A stretch of 12,826 nt of DNA from Lichenicoccus sp964245755 (GCA_964245755.1 CAXTNV010000104.1:1-12826), one strand, 5' to 3'. Counted from the first letter of the stretch, positions 1 to 6,877 are shown. Notes: generated from the sequence alone by a model not told the origin. Translations and numbers: made by a program.

Positions 1-355
1 GCAGATGCGCATCTTCGAGAACAGCGAGGATGCGGTGTTCACCATCGGGCCGTACACCTTCCGGCCGTCGGCGAAGCTGCTGCAGGAGGCGGTGCGCAAC
101 CGTCGCATCCGGCTGACCGAGAAGGAGGCGGCGATCCTGAAATTCCTGTATCGCGCCGGCACCCGCCCGGTGCCGCGGCAGGTGCTGCTGAACGAGGTCT
201 GGGGCTACAACGCGGCGGTGACCACGCACACGCTGGAGACCCATATCTACCGGCTGCGGCAGAAGATCGAGCCTGATCCCGCAAACGCATGCCTGCTGGT
301 CACGGAGGGGGGCGGCTATCGACTCGATCCGGAAGGTGGCCTGGCCGTCGTCTGA
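1..355 (+). CDS. OmpR/PhoB-type response regulator, C-terminal DNA-binding part (5' truncated by window edge)
   Basis: This is the effector end of a two-component response regulator that would bind DNA once its receiver domain is phosphorylated. The visible ~116 residues form an OmpR-type winged helix. They include LTEKEAAILKFLY (the family's start of the first helices), VWGYN, the recognition-helix segment THTLETHIYRLRQKIE and the wing GGGYRL. An ATG stands at 5, but the frame is open to the edge (codon 2-4 is CAG). A full-length family member has a ~120-residue receiver domain, so that ATG is most likely an internal Met in the interdomain linker. The sensor kinase partner is not visible. 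The stop lies only 6 bases from the 3' end of the convergent thiol oxidoreductase gene, with no room for a terminator. The family call is secure; the regulon cannot be told. Confidence 0.9.
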   Translation, partial: QMRIFENSEDAVFTIGPYTFRPSAKLLQEAVRNRRIRLTEKEAAILKFLYRAGTRPVPRQVLLNEVWGYNAAVTTHTLETHIYRLRQKIEPDPANACLLVTEGGGYRLDPEGGLAVV

Positions 356-361
356 GCGTCC

Positions 362-1111
362 TCAGCCGGCGCGCGCCTCGGCGACCGCCCGTCGCAGTCC
401 GTCCAGTCCCACGTCGCCCTCGATCACCTTGCCGCCGATCACGAAGCTCGGCGTGCCGGTGATGCCGAGCTGACGCGCCAGCGCCACCGCCGCCTGCAGG
501 CGTGCGTCGAGTGCCGGATCGGCCATGTCGCGGTCGAACCGCGCGAGATCCAGGCCCTGCTGGGACGCCGCAGCGCGGATCTGCCCCGGCCCAGGCTGCC
601 CCTGATCGCGCATCAGCGCGTGCTGCAGGTCAGCGTATCGATCCTGCAGGCCGGCGGCCGCGATTGCACGCGACTGCAGCACGCTGGCCGCACCCAGGAT
701 CGGGATCAGCTTCTCCACCAGCCTGATCCTGTGGTCACCGGCGACCAGCGCGTCCAGGTCGGGCAGCGCCTTGCGGCAGTACGGGCAGCGCGGGTCGTAG
801 AACGCGACCAGGGTGATGTCGCCGCGCGGGTTGCCCGCGATGTAGTCGCCCGGCACCCCGGAGAGCGCCGCCTGATTGCGCCGCACCGCCTCGCCGCTGT
901 CCGCGGCCTGGCTCTTCTCCGCCTGCGCGCGCAGCGACAGGATCGCGTCGCTGAGGATCGAGGGATCGGTCTTCAGCGCCTGTCGCACGATTGCGATGAT
1001 CTCGTCGCGTTGCGACGGCGTGAAGCCGTCGGCGCGCGCGGAAGGCGGCTCGGCCCCGAGCAGGCCGAGCGAGAGGATCCCGGCCAGGGCGGCGTTGCGG
1101 GTGCACAGCAT
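362..1111 (-). CDS. Periplasmic DsbA-family (ScsC/Com1-like) thiol:disulfide oxidoreductase
   Basis: The product is a 249-residue exported thioredoxin-fold protein that should make or isomerise disulfides in periplasmic proteins. Residues 1-27 are a signal peptide: a hydrophobic LAGILSLGLLGA stretch with a likely cut after ARA. Residues ~32-65 (QRDEIIAIVRQALKTDP and onward) resemble the small N-terminal helical domain of ScsC-type proteins, which mediates oligomerisation in some members. The DsbA-like domain follows from about 88. It carries the redox motif CPYC at 109-112 within AFYDPRCPYC and the cis-Pro loop TGTPSFVIGG at 219-228. The ATG at 1111 is chosen because it gives a complete signal peptide; no strong ribosome binding site is seen. 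The gene diverges from the GGT-like gene across ~87 bases and converges on the response regulator. Oxidase versus isomerase activity cannot be decided from sequence. Confidence 0.93.
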   Translation of the reverse strand: MLCTRNAALAGILSLGLLGAEPPSARADGFTPSQRDEIIAIVRQALKTDPSILSDAILSLRAQAEKSQAADSGEAVRRNQAALSGVPGDYIAGNPRGDITLVAFYDPRCPYCRKALPDLDALVAGDHRIRLVEKLIPILGAASVLQSRAIAAAGLQDRYADLQHALMRDQGQPGPGQIRAAASQQGLDLARFDRDMADPALDARLQAAVALARQLGITGTPSFVIGGKVIEGDVGLDGLRRAVAEARAG

Positions 1112-1198
1112 GCGCTGGCTCTAGCACGCCGACTACACGGCGCACAGGTTGCCGCTCAACCCGAAGCCGTCTAATGGCTGCGGCCGATACGGCAGCTG

Positions 1199-2498
1199 GT
1201 GGAGAGCGGATCCTTGCGCAGGTCGAGACGGTCGCTGCGGATGCTGGGCACTTCGCGTGCGCTCCCTGCCGTCGTCGGTCTCTGCCTGCTGACCGGCTGC
1301 TCCAGCGTGCAGCAGGTGAAGGCGCTGGTGACGGGTCCTTCCTCGCCCTATCTGACCGGCTATATCGGCGAGGTGGTCGCCGACGAGCCGCGGGCGGCCC
1401 TGGTGGCACGCGACGTGCTGGCGCGCGGCGGCAACGCGGCGGACGCCGCGGCTGCCCTCGGGCTCAGCCTGGCGGTCACCCTGCCCTCGCGCGCTTCGCT
1501 CGGCGCCGGGGGAGGCTGCCTCGCCTTCGACGCGGCGGAACGCTCGGCGCCGGAGGCGATCCTGTTCACCCCCGTCGCGGGCAGCTCGGCTGCGGAGGCC
1601 GGAAGCGTGGCACCGGACCGGCCGCCTTTGGATCGGCCGGCCTCGGTGCCGATGCTGGCACGCGGGCTGTTCCTGCTGCAGGTACGTCACGGCAGCGTCG
1701 GCTTCGACGAGCTGATCCGCCCGGCGGCCGAGCTCGCGCGCAACGGCATCACGGTCTCGCGGGCATTCGCCGAGGATCTGGCACAGGTGCGCGAGCCGCT
1801 GCTCGCCGATCCGCACGCTCGCGACATCTTCGGCGGTGGCGGCGGCGCGCCGCCCGTATCGGGCGACCGGCTGCTGCAGCCGCAGCTCGCGGCCACCCTC
1901 GATCGCCTGGCGCTGGTGGGCGTGGGCGACCTCTACACCGGCGCCCTCGCCGGCGCGCTGGTGGCGGGTGCGGCGGCCGCAGGCGGCGGCCTCGACCTGC
2001 CGACGCTGCGTGCGGCGCTGCCCGTGGCACGCGCGCCGCTGCAGCTGGAGGACGGCACGGTGCGGATCGGCTTCCTGCCGCCGCCGGCGGATGGCGGTCT
2101 GGCCGCGGCAGTGGCGTATCGCGCCCTGCAGGAGGGTGACGGCGAGGCGATCCAGCGTTCGGAGGCGGCCGCGGCGGCCTGGCGTGCCTCGCATCCGCAG
2201 CCGGCCGATGCGTCGCAGCTGGCCGCAGACGCGCAGGCTGCGCTGCGTGCAGGTCCGGCGAGTGGTGCGCCGGCCGGTCCGGCATTGGACCGGCTGCCTG
2301 CCTCGACCAGCTTCGTCGTGCTTGATCGNNNNNNNNNNGCTGCGCGCCGCGCTGCATGGCGGGGCGCTCGGGCGTGCGGTCACCAGCACCGGCCGTGTCA
2401 ATGCGATCTCCTGCACCCGTGGCCTGCCGGGCGACGCCGGGAGCTGCGCCAGCGCCACCGATCCGCGCGGCGCCGGGCTCGCGGTCGGCAGCAACTAG
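1199..2498 (+). CDS. Gamma-glutamyltransferase-family lipoprotein, interrupted by an assembly gap
   Basis: This is an Ntn-hydrolase of the GGT family, whose members cleave or transfer gamma-glutamyl groups after self-cleavage into two subunits. A GTG at 1199 (or ATG at 1241) begins a lipoprotein signal with lipobox LLTGC (Cys34 from the GTG), so it should be membrane-anchored outside the cytoplasm. GGT signatures follow: GGNAADAAAA (78-87), ASLGAGGGCLAFD, VPMLARGL and LQPQLAATL with DLYTGALA. The start of the small subunit appears as ASTSFVVLD at ~368-376. The 10-N gap at 2329-2338 interrupts immediately afterwards. After the gap the plausible tail (about 52 residues, GRVNAISCTRGLPGDAG to LAVGSN, TAG at 2496) lies in a different frame. 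Most of the small subunit is missing, so the true gap is probably a few hundred bases. This is assembly damage, not necessarily a pseudogene. Substrate is unknown. Confidence 0.8.
2329..2338. other. Assembly gap of 10 Ns inside the GGT-like gene
   Basis: Ten consecutive Ns. The reading frame before the gap (ending FVVLDR) and the plausible coding frame after it (ALHGGALGRAV onward) differ, and the middle of the GGT small subunit is absent. The 10 Ns therefore look like a placeholder, not a measured length. Confidence 0.97.
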
Positions 2499-2545
2499 CG
2501 CGCGCCGTGCCCAGTCAGGGGGGGCTCAAGCAGGGCAAGGCCGGC

Positions 2546-3709
2546 ATGATCGAGCCCTTCCTGGTGATGGACGTGATCGCCCGGGCGAACGCCAGGCAGG
2601 CCGCGCTGCCGCCGGGTGCGGCGGGCGTCATCCGCATGGAGGTGGGCCAGCCCGCCACCGGTGCTCCGCGCGGCGCGGTCGAGGCGGCGGTGCGGGCACT
2701 GCGAGGTGGCGCCGCGCTCGGATACACGGAGGCATTCGGGCGGCGCTCCCTGCGCGAGCGCATCGCCCGGCACTACGAAGCGTTCTACGGCATCGCCGCG
2801 GCCGGCGGCCGCATCGCGGCCGAGCGCATCGCGGTGACCACCGGCGCGTCCGGCGGCTTCCTGCTGGCCTTCCTGGCCGCCTTCGACGCCGGCGACCGCG
2901 TCGCCCTCGCCACCCCGTACTACCCGCCCTACGTGAACATCCTCAAGGCGCTCGGCATGGTGCCGCTGGCGCTGCCGACCGGCCGCGAGAGCCGCTTCCA
3001 GCCCAGCGTCGCGATGCTGGAGGCGATGGCACACGCACCGGGAGGGCTGCCGGAAGGTCTGATCGTGGCCTCGCCGGGCAATCCGACGGGCACCACCCTG
3101 GATGCCGGCGAACTCGCCGCGCTGGCGCGATGGTGCGACGGGCACGGCGTGCGGCTGATCAGCGACGAGATCTATCATGGGCTGAACTGGGAGGCGCCGC
3201 CGGCCACCGCCGCGGCGTTCAGCGACAGCGCCGTGGTCATCAACAGCTTCTCGAAATACTGGAGCATGACCGGCTGGCGGGTCGGCTGGATGGTGCTGCC
3301 GCAGGACCTGATGCGGCCGGCCGAGCGGCTGGGCCAGAACATGTTCATCAGCGCGCCGCACATCTCGCAGCTGGCGGCGGAGGCCGCGTTCGACTGCGGC
3401 GAGGAGATCGAGGAGAACCTGCAGCGCTACCGGCGGGCACGCGCGCACCTGCTGCACGCGCTGCCGCAGGCGGGGTTCGCGGATCTGTCGCCGGCGCAGG
3501 GCGCGTTCTACCTCTACGCCGATGTCTCGTCGCGCAGCACCGACAGCGTCGGCTTCGCCGCGCGCATCCTCGACGAGGTCGGCGTCGCTGTGACGCCCGG
3601 GGTGGATTTCGATGCCCGCCACGGGCATCGCTTCCTGCGCTTCTCCTACTGCGGCGGCGAGGCGGACATGCGCGAGGCGACCGAACGGCTGGCCCGGCTC
3701 GCCGGCTGA
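2546..3709 (+). CDS. PLP-dependent class I/II aminotransferase (fold type I)
   Basis: The product is a 387-residue cytosolic pyridoxal-phosphate enzyme that transfers amino groups between an amino acid and a 2-oxo acid. Visible motifs in order are MEVGQP near the N-terminus (31-36), TTGASGGF (98-105, phosphate-loop region), TPYYPPY (123-129), SPGNPTG (176-182), SDEIYHG (206-212, the Asp that contacts the pyridine nitrogen and the Tyr), SFSKYWSMTGWRVGW (234-248, Schiff-base Lys237) and FLRFSYCGG (363-371, carboxylate-binding Arg365). ATG 2546 is preferred. An in-frame GTG at 2507, 8 bases after the preceding TAG, would add 13 residues and match the longer N-termini common in this family. Neither start has a clear ribosome binding site. 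The close spacing to the GGT-like gene suggests cotranscription. It ends 16 bases from the convergent methyltransferase. Substrate specificity cannot be assigned. Confidence 0.93.
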   Translation: MIEPFLVMDVIARANARQAALPPGAAGVIRMEVGQPATGAPRGAVEAAVRALRGGAALGYTEAFGRRSLRERIARHYEAFYGIAAAGGRIAAERIAVTTGASGGFLLAFLAAFDAGDRVALATPYYPPYVNILKALGMVPLALPTGRESRFQPSVAMLEAMAHAPGGLPEGLIVASPGNPTGTTLDAGELAALARWCDGHGVRLISDEIYHGLNWEAPPATAAAFSDSAVVINSFSKYWSMTGWRVGWMVLPQDLMRPAERLGQNMFISAPHISQLAAEAAFDCGEEIEENLQRYRRARAHLLHALPQAGFADLSPAQGAFYLYADVSSRSTDSVGFAARILDEVGVAVTPGVDFDARHGHRFLRFSYCGGEADMREATERLARLAG

Positions 3710-3725
3710 GGCGCGGCGTCGCCGA

Positions 3726-4667
3726 TCAACCGGGCATGGACGTCGCGGCGCTCCAGAAGAAAGTCAGCTCGTGCCGGTTGTGCGCGAGATGCATCAGGCG
3801 GGCGCCGGGTATGGCCGCGAACCGGTCGGCGACGTCGTGGTCGGTCTCGCCCTGGAACTTGATCGTGCACAGGATGCGCGCCGCGCGGCCGGCCTCGATC
3901 CAGCGCCCGACGAGCGCGAGCAGACGTGCCGGATAGGCGATGATGTCGCTGCACAGCCAGTCCACCGCCGGCTCCAGGCGTGGGTCGATGCCGAAGGCGC
4001 TCTGCCACCGATGCGTCACCAGCGGGTGTGCCGCGACCGAAGGCGCGAGCGCGGCCTTGTCGACGGCGACGACGCGTGCGCCGAGCTGCGCCAGCGCCCA
4101 GCTCCAGCCGCCGGGTGCCGCTCCGAGATCCAGGCAAACCTGTCCCGGCAGGGGCGTCACGCCGAGCCGGGTGCAGGCTTCCCAGAGCTTGAGGTAGGCG
4201 CGCGAGGGCGGCCCAACGTGGTCCTCGACGAAGCGGCAGACGCCGCCGACGAACGGGCTGGTCTTGCTGGTGCTGAGCAGCAGCCGGTCCGGCGCCAGCA
4301 GCGTCCAGGCGCCGAGCGGCGCCCTGGGCGCGGGCTGCGGGAAATGCAGCGGCGCCGCCTTCACCGGCGGCAGCTTCGCCTCGATCAGGCCGCAGCGGCC
4401 GCGATGCATCTCCGCGTGCAGGCTCCAGTTGCGTTGGCGGTCGCGCAGCAGCCGTGCCGCCGCGCCGACCGACGCGCAGGCGTGCAGCTCCGGCGCGGTC
4501 CACACGTCGAGCGCCCACGCGCAAGGCCGGGGCGGGTCCGGCGACAGCGCCAGCAGCCCGTGCCAGCCGGATACGCGCACCCCGAGCCGCGCCAGCTCCC
4601 CGGCCAGCGCCGGCTGCGTCGCCGCATCGGCGAGGTAGGCCGCACAGATCGACGGGTCCTGCGTCAC
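3726..4667 (-). CDS. FtsJ/RlmM-type SAM-dependent RNA 2'-O-methyltransferase
   Basis: The 313-residue protein has an RrmJ/FtsJ-type Rossmann methyltransferase in its C-terminal half and a less conserved N-terminal part (1-~150), the arrangement of 23S rRNA C2498 methyltransferase RlmM. The SAM-binding motif I is LDLGAAPGGWSW (179-190). The K-D-K-E catalytic tetrad of the FtsJ family is readable: Lys160 in SRAYLKLWEA, Asp241 in CSDII, Lys270 in CTIKFQ and Glu300 in RHELTFFW. The start is GTG 4667, which overlaps the stop of the upstream DUF423 gene by four bases (GTGA on the minus strand), so the two are probably translationally coupled. E. coli RlmM is longer, about 366 residues, and the N-terminal domain here is shorter, so an rRNA target is likely but the exact nucleotide is inferred. 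The gene ends 16 bases from the convergent aminotransferase. Confidence 0.88.
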   Translation of the reverse strand: MTQDPSICAAYLADAATQPALAGELARLGVRVSGWHGLLALSPDPPRPCAWALDVWTAPELHACASVGAAARLLRDRQRNWSLHAEMHRGRCGLIEAKLPPVKAAPLHFPQPAPRAPLGAWTLLAPDRLLLSTSKTSPFVGGVCRFVEDHVGPPSRAYLKLWEACTRLGVTPLPGQVCLDLGAAPGGWSWALAQLGARVVAVDKAALAPSVAAHPLVTHRWQSAFGIDPRLEPAVDWLCSDIIAYPARLLALVGRWIEAGRAARILCTIKFQGETDHDVADRFAAIPGARLMHLAHNRHELTFFWSAATSMPG

Positions 4668-5119
4668 GCGCGCCGCCGCAGCGGCCAGGCGGAGACGGCG
4701 AGCAGCGCCCAGCCGAGCATCAGCAGGGTGCCCCCGGTCGGGGCCACCCGGCCGAGATGCGGGCCGCCGAAGGCCGGCGGCACGACACCGGCGCAGAAGC
4801 AGGTCGTGCCGAGCAGGAAGCACGCGGCCGACAGCTGTACCAGGCGGGGACGGCCGCTGTCGCGCAGCCACAGCGCTGCCGACAGCAGCGCCGCGGCGTG
4901 CCAGCCCAGCATCTGCACCGCGGCGCGCAGCGACTCGCGGCCGCCGGCGACCAGCATGCGATCCGGCAGGTGCGCGGCGAGCGCCGCCAGCGCGACCGCG
5001 AGCAGCCCGACCAGGGCGCCGCAGGCGAACCACGCGCCGGCCGCGGTCGAGGCCGCCGATGCAGGCGCGGGTCCGGTCGATCCTGGCTGTGCGGATGAAG
5101 ATGGGTATAGTCGCGGCAT
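4664..5119 (-). CDS. DUF423 family small membrane protein
   Basis: This is a 151-residue integral membrane protein of the DUF423 family; no biochemical role is established. Four hydrophobic segments are visible at about 28-50 (ACGALVGLLAVALAALAAH), 68-85, 94-112 and 128-146. The family-like features are the GALxGLLAVALxAxxAH opening and PTGG before the last helix. The only available start is ATG 5119, which leaves a 27-residue Ser/Ala/Pro-rich N-terminal tail that most family members (about 120-130 residues) lack. That codon forms a CATG with the divergent ATG of the iminopeptidase at 5118. The stop overlaps the methyltransferase start by four bases, indicating a two-gene operon. No recognisable ribosome binding site precedes the ATG, so the true start remains uncertain. 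Confidence 0.85.
   Translation of the reverse strand: MPRLYPSSSAQPGSTGPAPASAASTAAGAWFACGALVGLLAVALAALAAHLPDRMLVAGGRESLRAAVQMLGWHAAALLSAALWLRDSGRPRLVQLSAACFLLGTTCFCAGVVPPAFGGPHLGRVAPTGGTLLMLGWALLAVSAWPLRRRA
5083..5111 (+). promoter_or_regulatory. Candidate promoter for the iminopeptidase gene, possibly leaderless
   Basis: TATAGT at 5106-5111 matches five of six bases of the TATAAT -10 consensus. A weak -35-like CTGGCT (5083-5088) lies 17 bases upstream. The usual start point, 6-7 bases downstream of the -10, would fall at or next to the ATG at 5118. That fits the absence of a ribosome binding site before this ATG. The whole element lies inside the DUF423 coding region. This is a consensus match only, and such matches arise by chance. 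Confidence 0.3.
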
Positions 5120-6068
5120 GGCTCACGGTGACCTGTTCGGCGAAATCGAGCCCTACGCGACCGGCTACCTGCCGGTCGAGGGCGGCCACTCGATCTACTG
5201 GGAACAGGTCGGTAATCCGCAAGGGCGACCGGTGCTGTTCGTCCATGGCGGCCCCGGAGCCGGAGCGGGTGCGGTGCATCGGCGCTTCTTCGATCCGTCG
5301 TACTGGCGCGTGGTGGTGTTCGACCAGCGCGGCGCCGGGCGATCGCGCCCGCAGGGCAGCATCGCCGGCAACACCACGCCGCTGCTGGTCGGCGACATCG
5401 AGGCGCTGCGCCACGCGCTCGGCATCGAGAGCTGGCTGCTGTTCGGCGGCTCCTGGGGCTCGACGCTGAGCCTGTGCTACGCGCAGGCGCATGTGGAGCG
5501 GGTGACGGGTCTGGTGCTGCGCGGCGTGTTCCTGGGCCGCCCGGAGGAGCTGCACTGGTTCCTGTACGGCCTGGCGCAGATATTTCCCGACGCTCACGCC
5601 GCCTTCGCCGGTCATCTGCCGGAAAGCGAACGCGACGACCTGCTGGGCTCCTACCTGTCGCGCCTCACCGATCCGGACCCCGCGATACACCTGCCGGCCT
5701 CGCGCGCCTGGTCGACCTACGAGGGCACCTGCTCCACCCTGCTGCCGACGCCGGCCATCGTCGCCGGCTTCTCGCGCGACCGGGCGAGCCTCGGGCTGGC
5801 ACGGATCGAGGCGCACTACTTCGCCAACCGGCTGTTCCTGCCCGCCGAGGGCCTGTTGTCGCGAATGCCCCGGATCGCGCATCTGCGCGCCGAGATCGTA
5901 CAGGGCCGCTACGACATGATCTGCCCGGCGCGGAGCGCCTTCCAGCTGGCGCGCCACTGGCCCGGCGCCCGGCTAAGCATCGTTCCCGACGCCGGTCACT
6001 CGGCGCTCGAGCCCGGCGTGCGGCGCGCGCTCGTCGCCGCGGTGGAGGGGTTCCGCCTCGACCGCTGA
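5118..6068 (+). CDS. pip: Proline iminopeptidase (prolyl aminopeptidase, S33 family)
   Basis: This is a cytosolic alpha/beta-hydrolase peptidase that removes N-terminal proline from peptides. The 316 residues match the usual family length. Signatures are the oxyanion-hole motif HGGPGAG (43-49), DQRGAGRS (69-76) with the family's typical SRPQGS...NTT segment, the nucleophile elbow GGSWGS (110-115, Ser112), the acid Asp266 in GRYDMICP and the catalytic His294 in DAGHS. WSTYEGTCSTL in the cap region resembles the WExxx segment where a Glu recognises the substrate amino group. The start is ATG 5118, whose first two bases belong to the start codon of the divergent DUF423 gene. There is no ribosome binding site, but a TATAGT box ends six bases upstream, so the mRNA may be leaderless. 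About 113 bases separate it from the DUF4142 gene. Confidence 0.94.
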   Translation: MAHGDLFGEIEPYATGYLPVEGGHSIYWEQVGNPQGRPVLFVHGGPGAGAGAVHRRFFDPSYWRVVVFDQRGAGRSRPQGSIAGNTTPLLVGDIEALRHALGIESWLLFGGSWGSTLSLCYAQAHVERVTGLVLRGVFLGRPEELHWFLYGLAQIFPDAHAAFAGHLPESERDDLLGSYLSRLTDPDPAIHLPASRAWSTYEGTCSTLLPTPAIVAGFSRDRASLGLARIEAHYFANRLFLPAEGLLSRMPRIAHLRAEIVQGRYDMICPARSAFQLARHWPGARLSIVPDAGHSALEPGVRRALVAAVEGFRLDR

Positions 6069-6117
6069 GCCGGCGCTGTGGCGGATCGGACAAATAAACG
6101 AAGCCCGCGCACGACCA

Positions 6118-6142
6118 TGAACATACCGCGGGGTGCGACGTT
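6118..6142 (+). promoter_or_regulatory. EcfG-like (general stress response sigma factor) promoter candidate
   Basis: TGAAC at 6118-6122 is followed by exactly 16 bases and then CGTT at 6139-6142. The alphaproteobacterial EcfG consensus is GGAAC-N16/17-CGTT, so only the first -35 base differs. It lies 39 bases before the ATG of the DUF4142 lipoprotein, leaving room for a ~30-base leader with the ribosome binding site. The CGTT is also the left half of a small palindrome, CGTTGCAACG (6139-6148). The fit is good, but this is one site judged by eye. Confidence 0.5.
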
Positions 6143-6167
6143 GCAACGCCGTCGTCCACCTACTGCC

Positions 6168-6172
6168 GAGGA
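6168..6172 (+). promoter_or_regulatory. Ribosome binding site that sets the DUF4142 gene start
   Basis: GAGGA lies 9 bases before ATG 6182. It favours that ATG over the in-frame TTG at 6176, which would be too close. Confidence 0.75.
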
Positions 6173-6181
6173 TCTTTGTCA

Positions 6182-6766
6182 ATGAACCGTCTCACCCGCT
6201 GGGGCCTAGTCCTGGCGCTCGCACCGCTCGCCGCCTGCGCCTCCAACCCGCCGCCCGCAGCCCCCGCGGCGCCTCCCGCGCCACCACCGCTGGCCAGCGG
6301 CGCCGCCAGCTTCGTGCAGGTCGCGGCACAGGGCGGCATGGCGGAAGTGCAGATGGGCGAACTCGCCGATCAGACGTCGAAGAGCAGCAAGGTCAAGATG
6401 TTCGCCGAGCAGATGGTCAAGGACCACACCCCGGCCAACGAGCAGCTCAAGCAGCTCGCCACCGCCAAGGGCGCGACCCTGCCGACCGGCCTGAGCGACG
6501 ACCAGAACAAGACCCTGACCATGCTGCAGGGCGAGAAGGGCCGCAAGTTCGACCGCGACTACGCCGCGGCCCAGGTGCAGGGCCACAGCGACATGCTCAG
6601 CACCTTCCAGACCGAGGCCGCATCCGGAACCGACCCGGACCTGAAGAGCTTTGCCGCCCAGACCGTGCCCACGATCCAGCAGCACCTCGCCGAGGCGCAG
6701 AAGCTGGCCGCGGCGCCGATGCATCACCGGATGATGAGGCACCACCACCAGACCAGCGCGTCGTAG
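6182..6766 (+). CDS. DUF4142 family lipoprotein with Pro-rich linker and His-rich tail
   Basis: The 194-residue product has a lipoprotein signal peptide ending in the lipobox PLAAC (Cys19), so it is probably anchored in a membrane facing the periplasm. A Pro/Ala-rich linker follows at ~22-37. A DUF4142 helical domain spans ~41-178, with features of that family such as GGMAEVQMGELADQ, KMFAEQMVKDHTPANEQLK and FDRDYAAAQVQGHSDML. This is a ferritin-like four-helix bundle in family models; no reaction is established. The tail ends in HHRMMRHHHQ, a His/Met-rich stretch that might bind metal (inference). The start at ATG 6182 is fixed by GAGGA nine bases upstream. It has its own candidate EcfG-type promoter and is followed by a strong intrinsic terminator, so it is probably a monocistronic, stress-regulated gene. 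Confidence 0.88.
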   Translation: MNRLTRWGLVLALAPLAACASNPPPAAPAAPPAPPPLASGAASFVQVAAQGGMAEVQMGELADQTSKSSKVKMFAEQMVKDHTPANEQLKQLATAKGATLPTGLSDDQNKTLTMLQGEKGRKFDRDYAAAQVQGHSDMLSTFQTEAASGTDPDLKSFAAQTVPTIQQHLAEAQKLAAAPMHHRMMRHHHQTSAS

Positions 6767-6782
6767 CCGCGCCGGGTGCCTC

Positions 6783-6816
6783 AAGCCGCCGTCCTGCAGC
6801 GTCGGGACGGCGGTTT
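6783..6816 (+). terminator. Intrinsic terminator downstream of the DUF4142 gene
   Basis: CCGCCGTCC (6786-6794) and GGACGGCGG (6805-6813) form a perfect 9-bp stem with a 10-base loop. The pairing extends to 12 bp with AAG at 6783-6785 and TTT at 6814-6816. The run continues TTTCGCTTT, giving a T-rich tail. It begins 16 bases after the stop codon. The A/T-tract flanks and GC-rich stem are typical of a factor-independent terminator. Confidence 0.85.
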
Positions 6817-6862
6817 CGCTTTGCAGCGGGAGCGCTTGCCTGCACTCTCCGGCGCCCACGGC

Positions 6863-6869
6863 AGGGAGA
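6863..6869 (+). promoter_or_regulatory. Ribosome binding site that selects a TTG start
   Basis: AGGGAGA lies 8 bases before TTG 6878 but 20 bases before the in-frame ATG at 6890. It is well placed only for the TTG. Confidence 0.7.
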
Positions 6870-6877
6870 TCGCCGCC

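Noticed and set aside
1149..1175. Possible promoter TTGCCG-N15-TCTAAT before the GGT-like gene
   Set aside because: The -10 matches well, but the 15-base spacer is too short and the -35 is weak. It is not strong enough to annotate.
1133..2494. Minus-strand open frame opposite the GGT-like gene, and similar antisense frames elsewhere
   Set aside because: The translations are Arg/Ala/Pro/Gln-rich with no recognisable motif, and the opposite strand carries a clear gene.
1199..3709. Apparent GGT-aminotransferase fusion in one frame
   Set aside because: The frame continues only by passing through the 10 Ns. Residues after the gap in that frame are Arg-rich noise, while another frame gives a sensible GGT tail with its own stop at 2496.
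3710..3725. Search for a bidirectional terminator between the convergent aminotransferase and methyltransferase genes
   Set aside because: Only 16 bases separate the stops, with no T-tailed hairpin visible. The same holds for 356-361 and 7780-7813.
3612..5117. Plus-strand open frame leading into the iminopeptidase
   Set aside because: It is antisense to the methyltransferase and DUF423 genes and shows no domain. The iminopeptidase begins at 5118.
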